Positions 1 to 5,554 of a DNA stretch of 5,554 nt are shown here, piece after piece. The stretch covers positions 41,328 to 46,881 of the forward strand of contig JABUSF010000017.1 in NCBI GenBank assembly GCA_021443945.1, read 5' to 3'. The DNA is from Ileibacterium sp. Its GTDB lineage: Bacteria; Bacillota_I; Bacilli_A; Erysipelotrichales; Erysipelotrichaceae. The notes under the pieces were generated by a model that was not told the DNA's origin, did no database searches, and was given only the letters and a program-made list of their open reading frames with translations. Position 1 is the stretch's first letter. The number at the start of each line of letters is the position of its first letter. A program made the position numbers and the translations under genes.

Positions 1-739
1 CAGCATCTTCAAACATGGTATCTATGCGAAATCTCTGGATTCCGGCTTTTTTCAGCCGCTCCATGACTGAAAAGGAAGCAATGGGTTCGTCTGCGAAAAC
101 ATGTGTTCCGGCTTCATTTTCCACTATTTTCATGACACCTTCCCGGGTCGCTTCCTGCAGATCATAGGCTTTATTGTCAATGACGGGTTCCTGCAGGTCA
201 ATGGCATCAAAATAGTTGGTGATCAGCTTTCTTCTGGAATACATCCAGGAATAGCGTCCCTGAATGAGAACTTCCAGACTGGCATGGCTGTCTGCTGCAA
301 TGGCTTCAATTTCATCGATCGAAAGCTCATGGGCCAGGCTGACAGCCTGCAGGCCAAGATCGGCGTAAAAGTCTGCATCCATCCCGTTTACGATCAGCGT
401 TTCAGGCTGATAGATTAAGCGGTCAATCAGATTCAGCTGCCCGGCCATTTCCAGCCAGCCTTCATCGGCAATATACAATCCATCCACATCCAGCTCTTTG
501 GCCATGATCAGCAGCTTTTCTGCCTGTTCCAGGTCGGACTGAGTGAGCATTTTTAAAAGATTGAAATATACTTTTATATTCTGATTCTTCAGACGAAGCG
601 TGACCTCTTTTAACGAATCCAAATCCAGAAAAGCATTCTGGCGAATGGAAAAGTGCGGCACCGGCAGAATGATTCCGTCGGCTTGGGCTTGTTCAAGAGA
701 TTTCAGTTCGTCAAAGGAATTTACGGTTACAATAAACAT
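1..739 (-). CDS. U32 family protein, YrrN/TrhP1-like (3' end outside window)
   Basis: The frame is open from an ATG at 739 down to the window edge and gives 246 residues, most of an expected roughly 300-residue short-form U32 protein. A good ribosome binding site, AAAGGA (748-753), lies 8 bases before the ATG. The protein is soluble, with no signal peptide or membrane segment. Family hallmarks seen are LEVLIQG (155-161), YSRRKLITNYF (167-177), and a downstream RE...GTHVFADEPIASF segment (199-223), which matches the 'GTHIF' region of YrrN-type proteins. The classical U32 signature is E-x-F-x2-G-[SA]-[LIVM]-C-x4-G-x-C. Here the two Cys positions are Ser164 and Lys171, as expected for the short YrrN subfamily rather than a Cys-containing partner such as YrrO or YegQ. 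Known for the family: YrrN and YrrO (TrhP1/TrhP2) take part in 5-hydroxyuridine formation at tRNA position 34 in B. subtilis; 'collagenase-like protease' is an older label. Any YrrO-type partner would lie beyond the left edge. Family assignment is firm; the exact role is inferred. Confidence 0.85.
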   Translation of the reverse strand, partial: MFIVTVNSFDELKSLEQAQADGIILPVPHFSIRQNAFLDLDSLKEVTLRLKNQNIKVYFNLLKMLTQSDLEQAEKLLIMAKELDVDGLYIADEGWLEMAGQLNLIDRLIYQPETLIVNGMDADFYADLGLQAVSLAHELSIDEIEAIAADSHASLEVLIQGRYSWMYSRRKLITNYFDAIDLQEPVIDNKAYDLQEATREGVMKIVENEAGTHVFADEPIASFSVMERLKKAGIQRFRIDTMFEDA

Positions 740-763
740 CAATATTATCCTTTCACCACATCT

Positions 764-793
764 ATATTAAAGAAGAGCTTCTTTTCTTTCCAA
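764..793 (-). promoter_or_regulatory. Candidate sigma-A promoter of the U32 gene
   Basis: On the minus strand, TTGGAA (788-793) and TAATAT (764-769) are 18 bases apart. They would start transcription near 757, just ahead of the AAAGGA ribosome binding site at 748-753. Each hexamer matches the consensus at only 4 of 6 positions, so this is moderate support. The spacer contains a short inverted repeat, listed separately. Confidence 0.45.
769..784. repeat. 7-bp inverted repeat inside the U32 promoter spacer
   Basis: AAAGAAG (769-775) and CTTCTTT (778-784) are perfect inverted arms separated by AG. The repeat falls between the proposed -35 and -10 hexamers of the minus-strand promoter, a position where a repressor could bind. 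The surrounding sequence is A/T and pyrimidine rich, so a chance palindrome is possible. Confidence 0.35.
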
Positions 794-841
794 TCTTTGT
801 GCTTTTCCTTTCCATTTTCGAAACATTTCCATCCTTAAATT

Positions 842-850
842 TGTTACAAT
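842..850 (+). promoter_or_regulatory. Extended -10 promoter of the small membrane protein gene
   Basis: TGTTACAAT matches the extended -10 form TG-N-TATAAT with one mismatch. No convincing -35 box is present; the best is GAAACA at 820-825, 19 bases upstream. The extended TG motif can compensate for a poor -35. Transcription would start near 857, leaving a leader of roughly 50 bases before the ATG at 911. Confidence 0.5.
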
Positions 851-910
851 ATCAAAACCAATCCGGTATGCAGACTTTGCAGGGGATAAAACAAGGAAAG
901 GGATAGTGTT

Positions 911-1249
911 ATGTCGAAATTGGACCGGCAGATTCGCCGAAATGCAGAGAAAAATGCAGTCCTGCAGGCCAAAGCCAACGACCGAAAAGCGAAAAAAGAA
1001 GAAGATCTGAAAGCAAAAGCCAAGTATGAGAAGGCCAACAACCCCACCAGGCTCAAATGGCAGCTGGGGATTTCAACGGCCGCCATCATTCTCATCTTCA
1101 TCCTGTTCTTCACGGGAGGCGAAGCCCAGGCCTGGTATATCAAAATCATTTACCTGATTGCCATGTCCGTCAGTGTTTCTTTTGCGGTCAAAAGCTTTAT
1201 GACCATGAAAAGGCAATACGATGAGCGTCAGAAACAGCTGCAGAAATAA
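911..1249 (+). CDS. Small two-helix membrane protein, unknown function
   Basis: This encodes 112 residues from an ATG with a clear purine-rich ribosome binding site, AAGGAAAGGGA (893-903), whose end is 7 bases upstream. Residues 1-50 are highly charged and rich in Lys, Ala and Glu, probably a long amphipathic helix or coiled coil. Residues about 51-68 are the first membrane helix, a short GGEAQAW turn follows (69-75), and residues about 76-95 are the second helix. The tail (KRQYDERQKQLQK, 100-112) is again charged. The positive charges at both ends predict that both termini are cytoplasmic, with a tiny external turn. No enzymatic or metal-binding motif is visible and I do not recognise the family. 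A plausible but unproven reading is a small structural or regulatory membrane protein whose cytoplasmic helix contacts a partner. It is monocistronic: its own promoter lies upstream and a strong hairpin terminator begins 3 bases after the stop. The coding call rests on start, ribosome binding site, composition and terminator. Confidence 0.8.
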   Translation: MSKLDRQIRRNAEKNAVLQAKANDRKAKKEEDLKAKAKYEKANNPTRLKWQLGISTAAIILIFILFFTGGEAQAWYIKIIYLIAMSVSVSFAVKSFMTMKRQYDERQKQLQK

Positions 1250-1252
1250 AAC

Positions 1253-1293
1253 AAACACCTGGAACTCCAGTTTTGGAATTCCAGGTGTTTTTT
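1253..1293. terminator. Bidirectional Rho-independent terminator between convergent genes
   Basis: AAACACCTGGAA (1253-1264) pairs perfectly with TTCCAGGTGTTT (1279-1290). After one C/A mismatch, a further 4-bp stem (1266-1269 with 1274-1277) closes on a 4-base GTTT loop. On the plus strand a run of six T (1288-1293) follows, ending the membrane-protein transcript. On the minus strand the hairpin is followed by GTTTTATTT (1252-1244), so it can also end the GH2 transcript. The GH2 stop codon (1292-1294) sits right at the edge of the structure. Confidence 0.92.
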
Positions 1294-4276
1294 AAATCAG
1301 GTCCTTTGCAGGCCGGCTGATGATAAATGAAAATTTCCAGAGCTTTCGGCCCTGAAGCATATATTCGCCCAGAACCGGTTTGCCCCAGTTGTTTTCACCG
1401 CCGACTCCCATTTGATATCCGCTGACCACCGCATAGGTTTTTTTGGCGGAAGGAAGATCGCTGCGGCATTCGGCCTGCTGCAGTTCTTCAAAAGAATTGG
1501 GCAGCACACTGATTTGCAGGGGGTGATTGAGCATAGAGAAGCGAACACCCTTCTGCGGCTTTTCCACAACCTCCAGCCAGCGCACACCGCATCGGCTTCC
1601 ACATTCCTGAGGACGCAGATAAGGAGTCAGATTCATTTGAACATCCTGCCAGAAAACACCCAGTTTCGCACCGCACTGACGGTCTGCATAGTTTTCCATT
1701 GGTCCAAGTCCGTAATAGACAAACTTGTCCAGCTTCTTTTTCAAAGGAATCTGCATCCCAAGCTGGGGCAGTCTGGGAAGAATCGACTGGCCTTCCAGAG
1801 TAACATCCACACCAATTAGCCCAGGTGCTGCAATAAAGTAATCAACCCTGCATTCCGCTTTTGGATTCACCGGAACATCATAATAATAGGTGATCATGGC
1901 ACAGCGGTCTTTTTTGTTGATGATCTTTTCCATCTTCCGCACTTTGGAAAACAGACTGGCTCCATACCACTGGCTGGCTTCCTGATCAAAGTTGAACCCC
2001 CGCTCGTTGTCTGTAAAGGCATGGGCAAACACCGGCCGCGGGATTCCATCCAATACATCCTGATTGTCATACTGCAAAGCTTCCAGTCCCCGTTCGGTGA
2101 ACACAGCGGTAAATCCCTTATCAAAAAAGCCGATGCAGCCGTCCCCCTGGGCAATTTCCATTTTGGACTTTCTGGTTTCCATTTTTGAAAAACTTCCCTG
2201 CACGCTTTGGCCAAAAGCAATTTCATGGCCTGCTTTTGCCCAGGGCTCATCTTCTTTTAAATGAATGGAAACCGTTTTGACGGATTCTTTTTCCGGATTA
2301 ACCCAGTTGATAAAGAGCTTTTTCTCCTGACCGGGCAGAACTTCCCCTTCCACTGTTCCGCTTTGAATGATCTTATTTTCAATATGCTGGGTGTAACGAA
2401 CTTCAAATTTGGACAACGGGGTAAACAGAGAATCGTTTCGGATTCGAACACCGAATTTGTCCGGAACAACCGTGAAGTTTTGATACAAATATTTGACTTC
2501 CTGCACTTTCGGAGAAGGAATCCGGTTGGCAAACAGCAGTCCGCTTCCTTTCAAATGGCCGTCACTGGCAGCATCTTTAAAGGCTGGGACAGAGTTTCCG
2601 GCTCCATCAAGCTGCAAATCGAGATCCAGCTGCTGATCAATGAACTCCCACAAAAAGCCCCCTTGGTATTTTTTAAAGCGTTCCAGCTCCATAAATTTAT
2701 CCATCCCACCGTTGGAGTTTCCAAGGGAGGGAGCGTATTCGCATAAAATCATGGGCTTTCTCAAATCCGTCTGCAGCAGCTCTTCACATTCCTGGGCGGA
2801 CAGGTACTTTCGGGAGATCATATCCGTACAGTCGCTGAAATGAGGCGTTTTCCAGCAGCCTTCGTAATGAATGAGCCGTTCCGGATCGTTGTGTCTGAAA
2901 AAGCCGGCTTCCTCCACCAGGATATTTCCCACACCGCTGTCGCTGGCCAAAGACCAGATCAGTACGCAGGGATGGTTTTTATCCCGCTGGTACACCGAAT
3001 TGGCTCGGTCCAGAACCGCATCTTTCCAGAGGCGTCTGTCTCCTGGCAGCGGATCCAGGCATCCGTCTTTTCGGGAGAAGTTCCAGGTTCCCTGGGTTTC
3101 CAGATTGACTTCATCCATCACATAAATGCCAAACTCATCGCACAGGTCATACCAGAGCTCCTGATTGGGATACTGACTGGTACGCACAGCATTGATATTG
3201 TGAAGCTTTAAAAACTGGATGTCATAAAGCATATCTTCAATCGTCAGGGCACGGCCGCGGTCTTTGTTGAACTCCCGGCGGTTGATTCCCTTAAACACAA
3301 TCCGCTGACCGTTCAGCTTCATGATCCCCTGATCCAGAACAAACTGCCGCAGTCCGACCTTTTGAGTCACAGACTGGCAGGTTTTCAGATCTGGATCCAG
3401 AACATCAATTTCAAGAGTATACAGATAAGGATCTTCCGCAGACCAAAGCCGGATTTCGTTCAGATCCAGAGCCACCAGAGATTTTTTTGTCTCAAATCCC
3501 AGAAGAAGATTCCCCTCTTTGTCTTTGAAGCGGACCAGACAGGAACCGTCCTCTCTGGCCAGTTTCATGTCGATCAGAACCCGGGCATTTTTATAATCGT
3601 CCTTCAGCCGGGTGCTGATTTTCAAATCCTCCAGCCGCCATTTTCCAAATGACTGCAGTTCCACATCCCGAAAGATGCCGGAAAACTGAAAGAAATCCTG
3701 ATCTTCCAGCCAGGAGCCGGAAGAAAACTGCTGTACCTGAACGCAAAGCCGGTTTTGTCCAGGCTGCAGAACATCGGTAACATCAAAAGCGGAAGGCGTA
3801 AAAGAATCCTCGCTGTAGCCGATAAATGTTCCGTTGAGCCAAACGTAAAAGGCTGATTCAACCCCATGAAACACCAGTTTGACAAAGTCCTTTTCCAGTT
3901 TTTCATCCAGTTCAAAGTTTTTCACATAGCAGGCGGTTAAATTGTTCCTGACAGGAACCTGCCCGTATTCCAGATTTTCCCGTTCATCCCACTCGCTCAG
4001 GCTGTGGGCCTGAGTCAGATTTCCAAATCCCTGCAGCTGCAGATGCCCTGGAACCTGTACAGGCTGAAAGAAGGAATCATCAAATCCTTTTTCGAAAAAG
4101 CTGTCCGGCGCCTCCGTTAAATTGGCAGAACAGCTGACAAGCCATGCCCCATTTAAGGATTGTCTGGCTTTCCTTTCCGGTATCGTATATTGAAGCGAGC
4201 TGACTGGATCCAGCCGGTTGACCTTGTAAATCTCCGGCTTTGTCAGCCAGTCCATGCTGCTGTTATCAGTTTTCAT
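1292..4276 (-). CDS. Full-length LacZ-type GH2 protein with altered active site
   Basis: This encodes 994 residues, the usual LacZ length, cytoplasmic with no signal peptide. The chosen start is the ATG at 4276 because AAAGGGG (4284-4290) lies 7 bases upstream; an in-frame ATG at 4297 has no such site. Domain order (approximate residues): jelly roll 33-210, immunoglobulin-like 211-313, TIM barrel 314-595, second immunoglobulin-like 600-700, C-terminal beta-galactosidase small-chain domain 712-990. Family landmarks are WLEDQDFFQFSGIFRDVEL (189-207), LWYDLCDEFGIYVMDE (374-389), ILCEYA (510-515), GGFLWEFIDQ (539-548) and GGENNWGKP (959-967). The nucleophile Glu (513, E. coli E537), the Mg-site E416 (393), Y503 (491), W568 (543) and W999 (964) are kept. 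Changed relative to E. coli LacZ: H357 to Arg334, H391 to Gln368, H418 to Gln395, N460 to Ser445, acid/base E461 to Asp446, H540 to Pro516, F601 to Leu575, N604 to Ser578, and probably N102 to His91. The frame is intact. Family membership is certain; lactose hydrolysis is doubtful. It has no lac transporter or regulator alongside it here. Confidence 0.93.
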   Translation of the reverse strand: MKTDNSSMDWLTKPEIYKVNRLDPVSSLQYTIPERKARQSLNGAWLVSCSANLTEAPDSFFEKGFDDSFFQPVQVPGHLQLQGFGNLTQAHSLSEWDERENLEYGQVPVRNNLTACYVKNFELDEKLEKDFVKLVFHGVESAFYVWLNGTFIGYSEDSFTPSAFDVTDVLQPGQNRLCVQVQQFSSGSWLEDQDFFQFSGIFRDVELQSFGKWRLEDLKISTRLKDDYKNARVLIDMKLAREDGSCLVRFKDKEGNLLLGFETKKSLVALDLNEIRLWSAEDPYLYTLEIDVLDPDLKTCQSVTQKVGLRQFVLDQGIMKLNGQRIVFKGINRREFNKDRGRALTIEDMLYDIQFLKLHNINAVRTSQYPNQELWYDLCDEFGIYVMDEVNLETQGTWNFSRKDGCLDPLPGDRRLWKDAVLDRANSVYQRDKNHPCVLIWSLASDSGVGNILVEEAGFFRHNDPERLIHYEGCWKTPHFSDCTDMISRKYLSAQECEELLQTDLRKPMILCEYAPSLGNSNGGMDKFMELERFKKYQGGFLWEFIDQQLDLDLQLDGAGNSVPAFKDAASDGHLKGSGLLFANRIPSPKVQEVKYLYQNFTVVPDKFGVRIRNDSLFTPLSKFEVRYTQHIENKIIQSGTVEGEVLPGQEKKLFINWVNPEKESVKTVSIHLKEDEPWAKAGHEIAFGQSVQGSFSKMETRKSKMEIAQGDGCIGFFDKGFTAVFTERGLEALQYDNQDVLDGIPRPVFAHAFTDNERGFNFDQEASQWYGASLFSKVRKMEKIINKKDRCAMITYYYDVPVNPKAECRVDYFIAAPGLIGVDVTLEGQSILPRLPQLGMQIPLKKKLDKFVYYGLGPMENYADRQCGAKLGVFWQDVQMNLTPYLRPQECGSRCGVRWLEVVEKPQKGVRFSMLNHPLQISVLPNSFEELQQAECRSDLPSAKKTYAVVSGYQMGVGGENNWGKPVLGEYMLQGRKLWKFSFIISRPAKDLI

Positions 4277-4283
4277 AAAATTA

Positions 4284-4290
4284 CCCCTTT
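4284..4290 (-). promoter_or_regulatory. Ribosome binding site deciding the GH2 start
   Basis: The minus strand reads AAAGGGG followed by 7 bases and ATG at 4276. The longer in-frame start at 4297 lies upstream of this site and has no Shine-Dalgarno match of its own, so the extra seven residues of that form are unlikely to be made. Confidence 0.8.
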
Positions 4291-4322
4291 GATGCATTTT
4301 ACCAAAGGATGAAACACTGCGC

Positions 4323-4335
4323 CAAAACGATTTTG
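4323..4335. repeat. Operator-like inverted repeat upstream of the GH2 gene
   Basis: CAAAA (4323-4327) and TTTTG (4331-4335) are perfect arms around CGA, about 50 bases before the GH2 start codon. A central CG flanked by A and T tracts recalls LacI/CcpA-type operators, but the spacing does not fit the cre consensus. It could be an operator for the GH2 gene or a chance palindrome. Confidence 0.35.
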
Positions 4336-4354
4336 CATACAGAACAATCCTCTA

Positions 4355-4386
4355 TTCAAATCTCAGGACATCCTGTGTGAATTGAA
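4355..4386. repeat. Nested inverted repeats in the GH2/serine hydrolase divergent region
   Basis: The inner repeat is CAGGA-CA-TCCTG (4364-4375), with perfect 5-bp arms. An outer pair, TTCAA (4355-4359) and TTGAA (4382-4386), encloses it, with the centres displaced by one base. The site lies just upstream of the plus-strand -35 box at 4399 and upstream of the GH2 leader, so a protein bound here could influence both divergent genes. No family of regulator can be named from the sequence. I found no convincing minus-strand promoter for the GH2 gene in 4298-4433. Confidence 0.4.
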
Positions 4387-4398
4387 CGGGGCGCCATA

Positions 4399-4426
4399 TT
4401 GAATTTCGAAAGCCATACACTATAAT
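4399..4426 (+). promoter_or_regulatory. Sigma-A-type promoter of the serine hydrolase gene
   Basis: TTGAAT (4399-4404) and a perfect TATAAT (4421-4426) are separated by 16 bases. Transcription should begin about 7 bases after the -10 box, at 4433-4434, which is the first base of the ATG. The transcript would therefore have essentially no 5' leader. Confidence 0.7.
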
Positions 4427-4433
4427 TATCAAT

Positions 4434-5554
4434 ATGCCTGTTAAGAAAAATACGTCAAAACGAAAATACAATTATAAACGTCTGGCTGTTGTGGCTTTGG
4501 CCGGAATTTTAGCCGTAAGCGGTCTGGGAATTCTGACTGTCAAAGGCTACCGCTCCGCCAAAAGCTCCAAAGAACCGGAACAGATTGTTCTGGACTCAGG
4601 TGAAGTTGCCAAGAAAGAAGACATCAGCAAACTGCGGCAGAAGATTGTAGACGTAATTGATTTGAAATATCTCTCTCATTTGAAAGATGACATCAAAACG
4701 TACATCTTCAACAATCAGCTGCAGGATCTGAAAACTTCCATCAACAATTACTTGTCCGAAAACAACATCGATGCATCCAAAGTGTCTTATGCCGTTCAGG
4801 ATTTGACCACTGGGGCCTACATCAAGTCAGACAACGCAGCCGACAACAACCTGGCTGCCTCTACATACAAGCTTCCTCTGACCATGCTGTGGTATGAAAA
4901 AATTGCCAATGGAGAAGTCAGTCCCACCCAGGAATTTGAATTTACGGAAAATATGCTGGAAAAGGAAGACGAAGAAAACCCCAACCAGCCCATCGGCGCC
5001 AAGTACAAAGTTGGTGACAAAATTCCTCTGTCCAATCTTCTGGAGGCAGCCGCTCTGTATTCAGACAACATTGCCGGCCATATCCTTTTTGAAAACCTGG
5101 GAGGCTACTCAGCGTTCAAACACATGGCGACCAAATATTCCGAACATCAGCAGTCCAAAGACTTCTTTAACGAAAACAAGCTGAACCCGGACTACACCAT
5201 GGATCTGGTCCGCCATCTGTATGAAACGTCCGGAACCTACGATGATCTGAAATATTGGCTGACCTATGCCGGTCCCCACATGTTTCTGAACTACAACAAT
5301 CCTCACGGATACGTTCAGAAAGTTGGAAACAACGAAGAAATCCGCAACGTTATTGGTTATGCGCCGACCCTGTATCCTTTCTCCGTCTGCATTTATTCTC
5401 AAATCGGAGATAAGGAAGGAGAAAAGCTCATCGGTGACATCGGGGATATCTGCTGGGCTTACTTTGAACAGAAGTACAACAACGGAGATTATGAAATGTA
5501 TGATTCTTCCCTTGCTGAGTCCAGAATGGCCATCGGATCTCCTCAAGTGGCTCT
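4434..5554 (+). CDS. Membrane-anchored class A beta-lactamase-like serine hydrolase (3' end outside window)
   Basis: There are 373 complete codons before the window edge. A short basic N-terminus (KKNTSKRKYNYKR, 4-16) precedes one hydrophobic segment at about 17-37, an uncleaved anchor or signal, so the catalytic part should face outside. Residues 40-115 form a charged helical linker. The serine hydrolase fold of the Beta-lactamase2 / penicillin-recognising superfamily follows: STYK (143-146) is the SxxK motif with nucleophile Ser143 and Lys146, SDN is at 210-212, and KVG (296-298) takes the place of KTG. Spacings resemble class A enzymes. The omega-loop region (about 244-256) is short. Glu247 in ENKLN loosely recalls E166-x-x-L-N170, but the alignment there is uncertain. 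This argues for a cell-wall or other serine hydrolase rather than a proven resistance enzyme. No ribosome binding site precedes the ATG, the only conventional start codon (ATG, GTG or TTG) between the upstream in-frame stop (4383-4385) and residue 19. It is transcribed divergently from the GH2 gene. The fold call is firm; the substrate is unknown. Confidence 0.85.
   Translation, partial: MPVKKNTSKRKYNYKRLAVVALAGILAVSGLGILTVKGYRSAKSSKEPEQIVLDSGEVAKKEDISKLRQKIVDVIDLKYLSHLKDDIKTYIFNNQLQDLKTSINNYLSENNIDASKVSYAVQDLTTGAYIKSDNAADNNLAASTYKLPLTMLWYEKIANGEVSPTQEFEFTENMLEKEDEENPNQPIGAKYKVGDKIPLSNLLEAAALYSDNIAGHILFENLGGYSAFKHMATKYSEHQQSKDFFNENKLNPDYTMDLVRHLYETSGTYDDLKYWLTYAGPHMFLNYNNPHGYVQKVGNNEEIRNVIGYAPTLYPFSVCIYSQIGDKEGEKLIGDIGDICWAYFEQKYNNGDYEMYDSSLAESRMAIGSPQVA

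Noticed and set aside
101..418. A 105-codon plus-strand open frame near the left edge
   Set aside because: It is antisense to the U32 coding sequence, which has clear family motifs and a good ribosome binding site.
868..906. A 12-codon leader open frame before the small membrane protein gene, ending 4 bases before its ATG
   Set aside because: No ribosome binding site and no attenuator-like codon run or hairpin; probably chance.
2261..2746. A 161-codon plus-strand open frame, and a 135-codon one at 1412-1819, inside the GH2 gene
   Set aside because: Both lie antisense within the GH2 coding sequence, have no ribosome binding site or recognisable motif, and are explained by codon composition of the real gene.
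4276..4297. Seven-residue longer start for the GH2 protein at 4297
   Set aside because: It lacks a Shine-Dalgarno site, and the good AAAGGGG lies between it and the ATG at 4276.
4318..4340. Possible CcpA cre box around the CAAAACGATTTTG palindrome
   Set aside because: The spacing between the TG and CG elements is two bases too long for the cre consensus, so only a generic operator-like repeat is reported.
155..4724. At least 12 copies of CTGCAG, well above the one or two expected by chance
   Set aside because: They fall in coding sequence and mostly reflect frequent adjacent CTG and CAG codons (Leu, Gln) on either strand; no regular spacing or longer shared context.
5109..5546. A 145-codon minus-strand open frame near the right edge
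   Set aside because: It is the antisense shadow of the serine hydrolase, whose STYK and SDN motifs fix the true frame.

Overview
The window comes from a chromosome-like stretch of a Bacillota bacterium. The evidence is strong purine-rich ribosome binding sites, sigma-A-like promoter hexamers, a YrrN-type U32 protein and a small-protein style typical of Firmicutes. Base composition is moderate (by eye just under half G+C), and CTG/CAG codons are frequent. That would fit a gut-type Erysipelotrichia or Clostridia better than a low-GC Bacillus, but this placement is a guess. There are no mobile elements, CRISPR repeats, tRNA or rRNA genes.

Layout: four genes alternate in strand (-, +, -, +). (1) Positions 1-739, minus strand: the N-terminal 246 codons of a U32-family protein resembling YrrN/TrhP1, a tRNA 5-hydroxyuridine factor; it runs off the left edge. 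(2) Positions 740-910: a divergent intergenic region with a promoter on each strand and a short inverted repeat inside the minus-strand promoter. (3) Positions 911-1249, plus strand: a 112-residue two-helix membrane protein of unknown function. (4) Positions 1253-1293: a strong hairpin that can terminate both converging transcripts. (5) Positions 1292-4276, minus strand: a full-length LacZ-type GH2 protein. (6) Positions 4277-4433: a second divergent intergenic region with two inverted repeats and a good plus-strand promoter. (7) Positions 4434-5554, plus strand: a membrane-anchored class A beta-lactamase-like serine hydrolase that runs off the right edge.

The most notable point is the GH2 protein. 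Its fold and overall length match LacZ, and the nucleophile Glu is kept. Many residues that define beta-galactosidase activity are replaced in an open, undamaged frame: the acid/base Glu is Asp, its preceding Asn is Ser, three active-site or Mg-site His are Arg/Gln/Gln, and the sugar-binding His and Asn are Pro and Ser. This looks like a LacZ paralogue that has changed or lost its classical activity. The second point is the serine hydrolase. Its start codon lies only 7 bases after a perfect TATAAT and has no ribosome binding site, which suggests a leaderless mRNA; its third catalytic motif is KVG rather than KTG.

The four genes do not form an operon within the window, and no common pathway is evident. 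The GH2 gene has no sugar transporter or LacI/AraC-type regulator beside it here.
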